A stretch of DNA of 14,070 nt from contig CALBZH010000787.1 of NCBI GenBank assembly GCA_937889795.1, positions 1 to 14,070 on the forward strand, given 5' to 3'. A program made the translations under genes and the position numbers. Source of the stretch: an uncultured Syntrophobacteraceae bacterium. GTDB taxonomy: Bacteria; Desulfobacterota; Syntrophobacteria; Syntrophobacterales; Syntrophobacteraceae. How positions within the stretch are numbered: position 1 is the stretch's first letter; every line of letters begins with the position of its first letter. Of the stretch, positions 1 to 6,783 are shown in pieces. Below the pieces are notes generated by a model. It saw only the letters and a list, made by a program, of their open reading frames with translations. It did no database searches and had not been told where the DNA came from.

Positions 1-124
1 AGACACCCGACACCTTGGCAAAGGGCAATCACCAACGGTCGTGAATTGCACTCCAAGCCGTCACTCGGACGGGCTGTTGGTTTGATCCATGGCACGGGAA
101 CGCCCCAATGAGGAGACCAAGTCG

Positions 125-532
125 ATGAGTATTCGAGTGTTGCTGGTCGATGACGAAGAACACTTCGCAAGTGTTCTCTCAGAACGTTTGAATGCGCGCA
201 ACCTCAACGTCACGACAGCCTTGTCGGGTCATGCCGCCCTGTCTCTGCTCGACAAGATGGAAATGGATGTCGTTGTCTTGGACGTTTGCATGCCGGGACT
301 CAGCGGCATCGAGGTCCTACGGTGCATCAAGGAGCGTTCGCCAGGGATGGAGGTGATTTTGCTGAGCGCCAAGGAATCCATCAAGGATGCCATGCAGGGC
401 ATGCGCTTCGGCGCCTTCGACTATTTGACGAAACCTCTCCCGGTGGACAGCCTGGACAGGAGAATCCACGAGGCCGCTCTGGAGCCGTTCAAGCGTGGTA
501 GAAACGAAGGCTGGGCAATTCAACAGCCGTGA
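125..532 (+). CDS. Stand-alone CheY-like response regulator receiver protein (135 aa)
   Basis: This is a single-domain phosphoacceptor of two-component signalling, acting in the cytoplasm. The receiver fold is complete: acidic pair D9/D10 in VLLVDDEEH, phosphoacceptor D53 in VVLDVCMPGLSG, the Ser/Thr switch S81 in LLSAKE, and invariant K103 in DYLTKPLP. After the receiver (about residues 1-120) there is only a short polar tail (FKRGRNEGW) and no DNA-binding or enzymatic output domain, so it probably acts through protein-protein contact or as a phosphorelay intermediate. I chose ATG 125 rather than the in-frame ATG at 89 because AGGAG at 111-115 lies 9 nt before it and the receiver begins directly there. 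No histidine kinase gene is in the window, so the partner is unknown. The last 44 nt overlap the end of the convergent phosphatase gene. Confidence 0.9.
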   Translation: MSIRVLLVDDEEHFASVLSERLNARNLNVTTALSGHAALSLLDKMEMDVVVLDVCMPGLSGIEVLRCIKERSPGMEVILLSAKESIKDAMQGMRFGAFDYLTKPLPVDSLDRRIHEAALEPFKRGRNEGWAIQQP

Positions 533-1166
533 GCAGATTGCCGTAGACGGCACCGGTATCGATTCCGATTTTGTCGCGGGTGACGAAGGGGGTTTCGAAA
601 GGCGTGTGTCCGAAGACGACAATGGAATCCAGCGGCGCCTCCGAGCTCAGAAACGGCTCGCGTACGGTAAGAAGCCTGTCGAGTGAGCAGCTTTCCAAAT
701 CCTCGCCCGGAATGACCCCTGCATGGATGAACAGATACGGCCCGAGCCTGTAGTAGGGCTGCAGCTCCGAGAGAAACGCCCGGTGCTCGCGCGGCAGAAA
801 GGACAGATCGCGCAGCGAGCGAATCGACTCCACTCCGTAACTCGCAAGTGTTGGCTCCACTCCCAGGGGACGGATGACCCGCAGGAGGTCCGGGTCACCC
901 GTGCGGGCATACTCCAACAGCCAGTGCTCATGGTTGCCCAGGAGAAAGACGCAGCGGCGAACGTGCTGCTTTACATCGAGGAGCAGGTTGACGACCTGCT
1001 TCGACTCGGGTCCTCGATTGAGGTAGTCGCCCAAGAAGACGAGAACGTCCTTTTCCGCGTCGATCGGCAGCCGCCCCAGCAGGGCTTCGAGCTTCCTGGA
1101 GCACCCGTGGACATCACCGACCGCAAAAACCTTGTAGCCCCAAAGGGGTCGTGCCATGCCAGCCAT
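489..1166 (-). CDS. PPP-family metallophosphatase (serine/threonine protein phosphatase-like)
   Basis: This is a calcineurin-like phosphoesterase of the bacterial PPP/ApaH group, whose members remove phosphate from Ser/Thr/Tyr residues or cleave dinucleoside polyphosphates using two metals. The motifs appear in order: GDVHG (D18, H20), GDYLNRG (D47), GNHE (N78, H79), an IHAG histidine and FGHT. At about 225 residues the length is normal for the single-domain family. The second Asp of the usual GDxxDRG is Asn here (N50). Start choice: AAAGGA at 1176-1181 touches the first in-frame ATG (1175) but is 9 nt from the ATG at 1166, so 1166 is preferred; 1157 is also possible. It diverges from the HD-domain gene and overlaps the receiver gene tail-to-tail. 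With a Hanks-type kinase in the same window, a role as counter-phosphatase is plausible but inferred; a nucleotide phosphatase is the alternative. Confidence 0.88.
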   Translation of the reverse strand: MAGMARPLWGYKVFAVGDVHGCSRKLEALLGRLPIDAEKDVLVFLGDYLNRGPESKQVVNLLLDVKQHVRRCVFLLGNHEHWLLEYARTGDPDLLRVIRPLGVEPTLASYGVESIRSLRDLSFLPREHRAFLSELQPYYRLGPYLFIHAGVIPGEDLESCSLDRLLTVREPFLSSEAPLDSIVVFGHTPFETPFVTRDKIGIDTGAVYGNLLTAVELPSLRFYHA

Positions 1167-1326
1167 TGCATTCATTCCTTTGTCAACCGGATGCTAACAC
1201 ATTTCATTTTGCCAATGAACCTGGGAGAGGACCGCCTGCGTTTTTGTGCTATAGTCGCGGGCAAGCCAGCTCAGCGTGAGCAAGTAGTCGTTCTTTCCGC
1301 AACCCGATGCCTACGGGAGGCCATCC
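1167..1326. promoter_or_regulatory. Divergent intergenic region between phosphatase and HD-domain genes
   Basis: This 160-nt gap must hold the start signals of two divergent genes. On the plus strand, TATAGT at 1250-1255 resembles a -10 element, but I see no good -35 at the right distance. GGGAGG at 1315-1320 is the ribosome binding site for the GTG start at 1327 (6-nt spacing). On the minus strand, TTGACA (1187-1182) looks like a -35 but lies immediately before the phosphatase ribosome site, so it is unlikely to serve that gene. The promoter assignment is weak; the ribosome site is convincing. Confidence 0.35.
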
Positions 1327-2514
1327 GTGCTGCGCAAAGCCCTCCTTTTGAAACTGTTCAGCGCGGCAACGATGCAGCGATGGAACGACAAGATCCGCCC
1401 CGTGGACCTGATCGAGCTCGACAAGCAGGCCCACAAGATGGTCCTGGCCTACTTCATCGGGAAGTGGGAGGAGGAGCACACGGCCGTCGATTGGATCCGG
1501 TTGATTGAAGGCGGGATTTTCGAGCTCCTGCAGCGTGTGGTGTTGACCGACCTCAAACCCCCCATTTTTTACAAGATCAAGTCTGACCCGGCTCGCTATG
1601 CACGCCTCAACGCATGGGTTTTCGAGCAGCTGCGCCCCGTCTTGTCGCCGCTCGGGGCGGCGTTTCAGGAACGGTTTTGCCGTTATTTCGAGGAGGAGGA
1701 ACGTTCGCTTCCTCGTCGGATCCTGAACGCGGCCCATATCTCGGCCACTCGATGGGAATTTGAAATTCTCTACCGGATGAATCCCCTTGGCTTCGAGATG
1801 CAGGCCATCCACGAGCGGCTCACGACGGCCCAGAACGCGTTCAATGACCTCAAGGGCGTCGCCCTGATTCGGGAGGATGCGGCCTCAACGCGTTTCGTCG
1901 ATTTGTGCGGCCAGCTCCGTTTCCAAATCCGTTGGGCCAACGTGCACCGAACGCCCCGAACATCCGTGCTGGGGCATTCCGTTTTCGTCGCCTGCATCGC
2001 TTATTTCCTCTCGCTCCAGGTCGGTGCCTGCCGAAAGCGCGTCATCAACAACTTCTTTACAGGACTCTTCCACGACCTTCCTGAAGTTCTCACCCGCGAC
2101 ATCATTTCACCTGTCAAACGATCGATCGAAGGCCTCGACACCCTGATCAAAGCGTATGAAAAGGAAATGATGGAGCAGGAGTTTTACAGCCTGCTTCCAA
2201 CAGGCTGGATTCCCGACCTCAAGCTTTACTCCGAGGAGGAGTTTGAAAGCGTCGCGCTGCTGGATGGCGAACGGGTACGCCTGACGAGCGATACGATCAA
2301 CGCCCATTACAACGAGGACCGCTACTCACCGAGAGACGGGGAGCTGGTGAAAGCCGCGGATCGCCTGGCGGCCTTCATCGAGGCGTATGCTGCCATCCGC
2401 GACGGGTGTGGGTCGCCCGACCTGCACGAAGCGCTCTGGTCCATCCGACGGGAGGAAGCGCAACGAACCCTTGGAGGCATCGACCTCGGTGAAATCTACG
2501 CCGACTTCGACTGA
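1327..2514 (+). CDS. YfbR-like HD-domain phosphohydrolase with N-terminal extension (395 aa)
   Basis: The C-terminal half is an HD-superfamily metal-dependent phosphohydrolase closest in motif pattern to the YfbR (5'-deoxynucleotidase)/HD_3 group. H217 is in VLGHSVFVA, H249-D250 in GLFHDLPEVLTRDI followed by SPVK, and the final metal Asp is D345 in VKAADRLAAF. The HDxxE...D...PVK string is typical of YfbR-like enzymes, which dephosphorylate nucleoside monophosphates. YfbR itself is about 200 residues; here about 200 further residues precede the HD core. That extension is mostly helical-looking and rich in Trp, Phe and Arg, and I do not recognise it. The start is GTG 1327, supported by GGGAGG six nt upstream. 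The substrate is unproven; a nucleotide (or cyclic-nucleotide) hydrolase would fit the nearby cNMP domains, but that link is inference. No signal peptide or membrane segment is evident. Confidence 0.82.
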   Translation: MLRKALLLKLFSAATMQRWNDKIRPVDLIELDKQAHKMVLAYFIGKWEEEHTAVDWIRLIEGGIFELLQRVVLTDLKPPIFYKIKSDPARYARLNAWVFEQLRPVLSPLGAAFQERFCRYFEEEERSLPRRILNAAHISATRWEFEILYRMNPLGFEMQAIHERLTTAQNAFNDLKGVALIREDAASTRFVDLCGQLRFQIRWANVHRTPRTSVLGHSVFVACIAYFLSLQVGACRKRVINNFFTGLFHDLPEVLTRDIISPVKRSIEGLDTLIKAYEKEMMEQEFYSLLPTGWIPDLKLYSEEEFESVALLDGERVRLTSDTINAHYNEDRYSPRDGELVKAADRLAAFIEAYAAIRDGCGSPDLHEALWSIRREEAQRTLGGIDLGEIYADFD

Positions 2515-2573
2515 GCGGATTCCCAATGGGGCTTTATGACGCGTTGGGGAGATCTCGGCGTTTGTGCCCGGCA

Positions 2574-2596
2574 GGCTGTCCGTGTCGGCTGTCCGT
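2574..2596. repeat. Direct repeat GGCTGTCCGT x2, 13-nt period, abutting a -35 box
   Basis: GGCTGTCCGT occurs at 2574-2583 and again at 2587-2596. The last T of the second copy is the first base of the TTGACA at 2596-2601. The 13-nt period is not a full helical turn. Tandem sites next to a -35 can be activator or repressor operators, but a chance short duplication is equally possible. Confidence 0.45.
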
Positions 2597-2625
2597 TGAC
2601 AACTGTACCCGTAATCCCTGATAAT
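2596..2625 (+). promoter_or_regulatory. Predicted sigma-70 promoter TTGACA-18-GATAAT
   Basis: TTGACA at 2596-2601 is a perfect -35 consensus. GATAAT at 2620-2625 matches five of six bases of the -10 consensus, with an 18-nt spacer. Transcription would begin near 2632. It reads first through the lipoprotein-gene remnant (to 2911) and then, about 460 nt on, into the FHA/Fe-S fusion gene. It may have belonged to the lost gene and may now drive the downstream operon through a long leader. Confidence 0.6.
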
Positions 2626-2752
2626 ATCTGCAACTCTTTGAGCTCCATCTCCTTTTGGTCATAGACGATTCCATCTGGGTCGTAACGATTGGCACGCGAC
2701 CAGCCGTTGCGAATGCCGGTACCGCAACGCCCGACGGTTGCAAGCGACGTAG

Positions 2753-2911
2753 GGAGCGACCTGTTCGTCTGCATGGGAAGTGAACCTTCTCGGAAGTCCG
2801 ACCAACGTGAAGCCCAAAGGACAGTATGTGGAATGGGAATACTGGATCGGAGGCAGAAAGCTCGAAGTCAAGCTTCAGGCCGATCAGGTGGTTTCAATCG
2901 AAAATCACTGA
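2753..2911 (+). pseudogene. Remnant of a small SmpA/OmlA-like (BamE-fold) envelope protein gene
   Basis: The plus frame from 2753 to the TGA at 2909-2911 contains VNLLGSPTNVKPKGQYVEW followed by EYWIGGRKLEVKLQADQVV and SIENH. This is the layout of SmpA/OmlA and related lipoprotein domains: a 'xVxxLLGxP' helix end, then beta strands with a WEY-type aromatic run and a last strand 'LxVxFxxxxVxxI'. The frame has no usable start: a TAG at 2750-2752 closes it, and the residues expected upstream appear to continue in the frame one base over, which is open from 2689 (SDLFVCM before the junction). The simplest reading is a frameshifted gene that has lost its 5' part. The assignment rests on pattern resemblance alone; a chance open frame is the alternative. 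Confidence 0.4.
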
Positions 2912-3088
2912 TTGGCCGAGCTCCCGGCGTATGAGACGCTCGCCGGAGCAACTTGGTTCCAATGATGGAAATGATTATCGCCGGTTCCCGCGTTCTCTGA
3001 CTGAGGATCACGTTTTGGCGCGGATTCGCCCCAGGTATGGGCGGTCCTGGCCAGGCTGTGTCGGAGCCGACAGTCGAGGAAGAGCCCA

Positions 3089-6000
3089 ATGAGTGATGAG
3101 AACAAGTCCAGACCGATTCCTGACAGAGCCTCCGCCAAGATACCCTCGGAGCAGCCCCCCATCAGTCAACCTGCAGATGCGAAGCTCCGAGGGGTGGGAG
3201 TTGGCGGTGGGACGCCTCGGCAGTCAAAACAGTCAGCGGGTGAAGACGAGCTGAAAACCGTCATTGCAGACGCCTCGACCGCCGGTCTGCACGACGCCTT
3301 GACCCTCCAACCCACCCTCGAAGTCGTTTCGGGCTCGGCCAACCGCAAGGTCATTCCCTTGGGACCGGATAAGCTCAGAATTGGACGTGTCAGCTACAAC
3401 GACGTGGTCCTGAACGACAGTAAGGTCTCACGAACCCACGCGGCCATCTATTTTGAGAAGGGCTATTATGTGGTCGAAGACTTGAACTCGACCAATGGCG
3501 TCTATGTGGACGGCAATTTGGTCCACAAGGTTGTGCTCCGCTCCGGGAGCCAAATCACGATCGGGGACACGGTCCTGCTCTTCACGCAGGTCGATCCGGT
3601 GGTCACCTTGGACGACAAGATCTCCTTTCTCAATCAGACCGACCTCTTCAACTGGATCGACGACGAAACCAAGGCAATGCTTGCCGACAACCTCCTGGTT
3701 CGCTTCTTTCCTAAAGACAGTGTGGTCTTGCACCAGAAGGCTCCGGTGGAAAGCATGTATTTCCTGTACTCGGGCAGCATTCGGGTTGTGGAGATCAATG
3801 ATGAGGGCGGAGAGCGAGCCATCGACGAGATCCATCCCGGTGGCTTCTTCGGCGAGAGGGGCCTGCTCGCGGGGGAGGCCGGCCTGTATTCCATGGTCAC
3901 CAACACCGATCTGCACGTGCTCGAGCTGCGACGCGACCGGCTCAACGAGCTGCTCCTCAAGAAACCGGAGCTGAACAAAGCGTTCTACCGGATGATGCTG
4001 CAAAAGATCACGGCGGGTCAGACCGAGCATGATCGGGATGGGCTTCGTCGCGACCAGCTCCAACAGGTGATCGCGCCCACCGACGTGACCATCATCGGCG
4101 AAGACAAGAAGATCAAGGAAGCCAAGAAGAAGATCGAGGCCTTGGCCAAGGAGAATGCGTCGGTGCTCATTGTGGGGAGAGCCGGGACGGGCAAGAGGAC
4201 CTTTGCCCGTTATTATCACAAGATGGGCACGCAGCCCGACACCCCTTACGTGGAGCTGTCCCTGACGGAGCTCGACCGGAACAAGATCGGAGCCGCCATT
4301 TTCGGCGTAGAGGCCGACCCCACGGCGACGCACATGAAAGGCCAGGTCGGGTATCTCGAGATGGTCGGGACCGGCACGGTTGCCATCCTCCACGCAGAGC
4401 TTCTGGACGCTCACCAGCAGAGCAAGCTTGCCACCTACCTGCAGCAGGGATGGTTCCACCGAATGTACGGCCGGGAAAGCGTCCGATCCAAGGCCCAGGT
4501 GATCTTGGTGGCGACTGGAGCTGAAAGCGAGATCATGGAGCGGCTCATTCCCGAGCTGCAGGACCTGTACAAAGGCAGCACGATCGCACTCCCGACGCTT
4601 ACCCAACGGCTGAAAGACATTCCCCTGCTCGCCGAGCATTATCTCAGCCTGTTCGCGAAAAAGAGCGGCAAGCGCATCTCGGGGCTGTCGCGGGAAGCCA
4701 CGGACAAGCTGGTTTCGTACGCCTGGCCCGGTGACGTCAAGGAACTGGAAAATGTGCTGCAGCGGGCCACCATCGTGTCGTCAGAGGGAGTCATCATTCC
4801 CGGCGATCTCATCTTCGTCGTTCCATCAGAGCGGGAGCGCCACAAGTACAACCTTCTGCGAAGTGACAAGCTCCGCAACATCATGCGGCATCCCCTGGTC
4901 CCGAAGCTGTTTGTCTGGTTCAACATTTTCATGGTGGTCATCATGGCGGGATTCACCCTGTTCGGGGGCTCCCAGCCGGAAGGCGATCCCCTGCAATCCT
5001 TTGAAAACAACCCGGGAATGCTGATCACCTGGCTGGTCTGGTTCCCACTGCTGCCCATCTCGGCCCTCCTCCTTGGACGGATCTGGTGCGGCGTCTGCCC
5101 GATTGCGGGCATCGGCGACATTGTGGCCAAGATCAAGCGATTCAACATCCCGGCCCCCAAGATCCTGAAGCGGCTGGACTTCTGGGCGGTTGCCATCGCT
5201 TTCATGGTCCTGGATTTCTCGGAAGAGTTCTTCGCCGTTGCCGAAAAGCCCTGGGCTACGGGAATGCTCCTTGTGATCATCATTGCGTTGTCCGTTATTT
5301 TCTGCGTTCTCTTTGAACGAAAGACCTTTTGCCGTTACGTGTGCCCTCTCGCAGGAATGCTGGGGACCTATGCGCCCGTGAGCATGATGGAAGTCCGGGG
5401 CAACAAGAAAGTGTGCCAGACCCAATGCGGACAGCATTTGTGCTACAAGGGCACGGAGCACGCAGAGGGATGCCCGATGTTCTCCTATCCAGCCTCCTTG
5501 AGCACCAACGCGGAATGCATGATGTGCTTCAACTGTCTCAAGAGCTGCGACAACCGGGGCGTTCAGATCAATATTCGGCCGCCGCTCCAGGAGCTATGGC
5601 ACCAGAGCCAGCCGCTCTTGAGCTTGTCGGTTTTCGGCGTGATCATGGTGGGGCTCATGGGGCGCCACCAGTTCACCCATCTGGCTTTCTGGAAAGGGAT
5701 CGAGCAGTCGCTCACCTGGCCGCCCGTGATGATCCACACGGTCGTGTATTCGAGCTTCATTCTTGCCGCGCTCATTCCGTTCTGGCTGGCTTCCACGGTT
5801 TCGGCCGCGGCGTCACAGGAAAAGGTCTCCGAGAACATGGCCCATTACGGAATGGCTTTCATCCCACTCGCCATCACCGGTCACATCTCCCACGTCGCCG
5901 ACGAATGGCTGGGGGAAGGTGTTTACAACCTGTTGGGCTATTTCGTGAAGCTCTATCGGTCGCTCGTGGCCGGGATACCCATCGGAAGTCAGCCGGTCGA

Positions 6001-6748
6001 AATGACGCACTTCGTCCACGAATCAGTGATCGGTTTTATCAAGTTCATGACCGTCACCGGCGGCATGCTGGCCACTCTCATCGCCTTGGTCATGATCGCG
6101 CGGCGCTCATCCGAACGCAACATCATGGGGCGGATCATCCCGCACCTGCTGGTGCTGCTCGCCTTCTGGGCTGGATACCTGTTCATCTTCCTGGGGGCGA
6201 CGGGAGGGGGCGGAGAAGCCGGAGCCACCGCACACGCACCGGCTGCGATCCAAGCGGAAACCGTGGCGACGCCCCAAGCAGCCGGGCCGAGTCCGCGCGC
6301 GATCTCGCAACCGACTCAGCAGCCCGAAGCAGGAGTATCGCCCCCCGTGGCTGCTTCGGCGCCAAAGTCCGCGCCGGCCGCACCGGTTGCAGGCCCTGCG
6401 GGCTTCGCTTTGCTCGTTCCCGACCTGAAAGGCTCAACCTACTCGAGGCTCGATCAGCCCAATGTGGTCAAATGGATCCAGGGCGCTCGCTCGGTCCCCG
6501 GGTCGAAGCAGGCGCGACTGCCAATCCAGGGGGAAGTGACGGGGGCTCCTTCCGGGGCGAAAGTCCGGGGCAGTCTGGAATCGGGCGGGACCCTCACGAA
6601 TCAGTTTACGGTCACGCTGGACTCGAACCGCCGTTTCAGCGGAGAGATCGTCGTCAATAGCGTGCAGCAACGCATCCCGCTCATTTTGGAGCTTCTGGAT
6701 CCCAAGACCAATACAGTCATGACGACCCATCGGGTTGTGTTATACTAG
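3089..6748 (+). CDS. FHA / cNMP-like / degenerate AAA+ / NapH-NosR-like Fe-S membrane fusion protein (1219 aa)
   Basis: A five-part protein. (1) FHA domain, about 74-165, with the phosphothreonine-binding set LRIGR (96-100), S114-R115-T116-H117 and N136-G137. (2) Cyclic-nucleotide-binding-like domain, about 175-308. (3) Enhancer-binding-type AAA+ core, about 335-582, with an intact Walker A (GRAGTGKRT, K369) and an AWPGDVKELENVL tail, but no GAFTGA loop, no Walker B acidic pair and no HTH. (4) NapH/NosR/CcoG-like membrane module, about 605-1055: IWCGVCP (C667, C670), CRYVC (C748, C752), a Cys group C776/C780/C785/C795, and ferredoxin motif CX2CX2CX3C (C810, C813, C816, C820). I count about nine membrane helices, placing the N-terminus and Fe-S sites in the cytoplasm. 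(5) A Pro/Ala linker and a beta-rich C-terminal domain, predicted periplasmic. ATG 3089 has GAGGAAGAG upstream. The kinase gene follows after 35 nt. The likely role is phosphorylation-responsive electron transfer; the electron partners are unknown. Confidence 0.88.
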   Translation: MSDENKSRPIPDRASAKIPSEQPPISQPADAKLRGVGVGGGTPRQSKQSAGEDELKTVIADASTAGLHDALTLQPTLEVVSGSANRKVIPLGPDKLRIGRVSYNDVVLNDSKVSRTHAAIYFEKGYYVVEDLNSTNGVYVDGNLVHKVVLRSGSQITIGDTVLLFTQVDPVVTLDDKISFLNQTDLFNWIDDETKAMLADNLLVRFFPKDSVVLHQKAPVESMYFLYSGSIRVVEINDEGGERAIDEIHPGGFFGERGLLAGEAGLYSMVTNTDLHVLELRRDRLNELLLKKPELNKAFYRMMLQKITAGQTEHDRDGLRRDQLQQVIAPTDVTIIGEDKKIKEAKKKIEALAKENASVLIVGRAGTGKRTFARYYHKMGTQPDTPYVELSLTELDRNKIGAAIFGVEADPTATHMKGQVGYLEMVGTGTVAILHAELLDAHQQSKLATYLQQGWFHRMYGRESVRSKAQVILVATGAESEIMERLIPELQDLYKGSTIALPTLTQRLKDIPLLAEHYLSLFAKKSGKRISGLSREATDKLVSYAWPGDVKELENVLQRATIVSSEGVIIPGDLIFVVPSERERHKYNLLRSDKLRNIMRHPLVPKLFVWFNIFMVVIMAGFTLFGGSQPEGDPLQSFENNPGMLITWLVWFPLLPISALLLGRIWCGVCPIAGIGDIVAKIKRFNIPAPKILKRLDFWAVAIAFMVLDFSEEFFAVAEKPWATGMLLVIIIALSVIFCVLFERKTFCRYVCPLAGMLGTYAPVSMMEVRGNKKVCQTQCGQHLCYKGTEHAEGCPMFSYPASLSTNAECMMCFNCLKSCDNRGVQINIRPPLQELWHQSQPLLSLSVFGVIMVGLMGRHQFTHLAFWKGIEQSLTWPPVMIHTVVYSSFILAALIPFWLASTVSAAASQEKVSENMAHYGMAFIPLAITGHISHVADEWLGEGVYNLLGYFVKLYRSLVAGIPIGSQPVEMTHFVHESVIGFIKFMTVTGGMLATLIALVMIARRSSERNIMGRIIPHLLVLLAFWAGYLFIFLGATGGGGEAGATAHAPAAIQAETVATPQAAGPSPRAISQPTQQPEAGVSPPVAASAPKSAPAAPVAGPAGFALLVPDLKGSTYSRLDQPNVVKWIQGARSVPGSKQARLPIQGEVTGAPSGAKVRGSLESGGTLTNQFTVTLDSNRRFSGEIVVNSVQQRIPLILELLDPKTNTVMTTHRVVLY

Positions 6749-6783
6749 GGCCATCTTTTCCCGCTAACCGGAGAGAAACAGCA

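Larger units (their letters stand above)
2515..3088. other. 574-nt gap with promoter, direct repeat and a gene remnant; no intact gene
   Basis: No intact reading frame here has convincing protein character. The gap contains a pair of 10-nt direct repeats (2574-2596), a near-consensus promoter (2596-2625), and a decayed reading frame ending at 2911 that resembles the SmpA/OmlA fold. The last 180 nt lead into the large fusion gene, with GAGGAAGAG at 3076-3084 as its ribosome site. The minus strand between about 2595 and 2720 also reads without stops but has no recognisable motif or ribosome site. Confidence 0.6.

Noticed and set aside
1..124. Possible end of an upstream gene or RNA at the left edge
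   Set aside because: I see no motif, hairpin or recognisable reading frame in these bases other than the ribosome site at 111-115.
1182..1187. Minus-strand TTGACA as a -35 box for the phosphatase
   Set aside because: It lies directly before the ribosome site and start codon, so a transcript from it would start inside the gene.
723..1508. Long plus-strand frame (261 codons) opposite the phosphatase gene
   Set aside because: It lies antisense to a gene with all PPP motifs and runs into the HD-domain gene in another frame; its residue pattern is typical of an antisense shadow.
2689..2712. Sigma-54-like promoter: TGGCAC at 2690-2695 followed by TTGC at 2707-2710, attractive next to an enhancer-binding-type AAA+ gene
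   Set aside because: The gap between the two elements is 11 nt, whereas sigma-54 promoters need about 5; the AAA+ domain also lacks GAFTGA.
2496..2774. Minus-strand 92-codon frame with a plausible-looking middle (NRYDPDGIVYDQKEMELKEL)
   Set aside because: No ribosome site or start context, it overlaps the end of the HD-domain gene and a strong plus-strand promoter, and I cannot match it to any family; it could be another remnant but the evidence is too thin.
3428..4639. 403-codon minus-strand frame opposite the FHA/cNMP/AAA+ section
   Set aside because: It is a complementary-strand shadow of a GC-rich gene; no motif or ribosome site supports it.
5329..6660. 443-codon plus-strand frame inside the fusion gene
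   Set aside because: It is an alternate frame of the Fe-S/membrane section, rich in Arg, His and Gly with no domain signal, while the main frame has conserved Cys motifs throughout.
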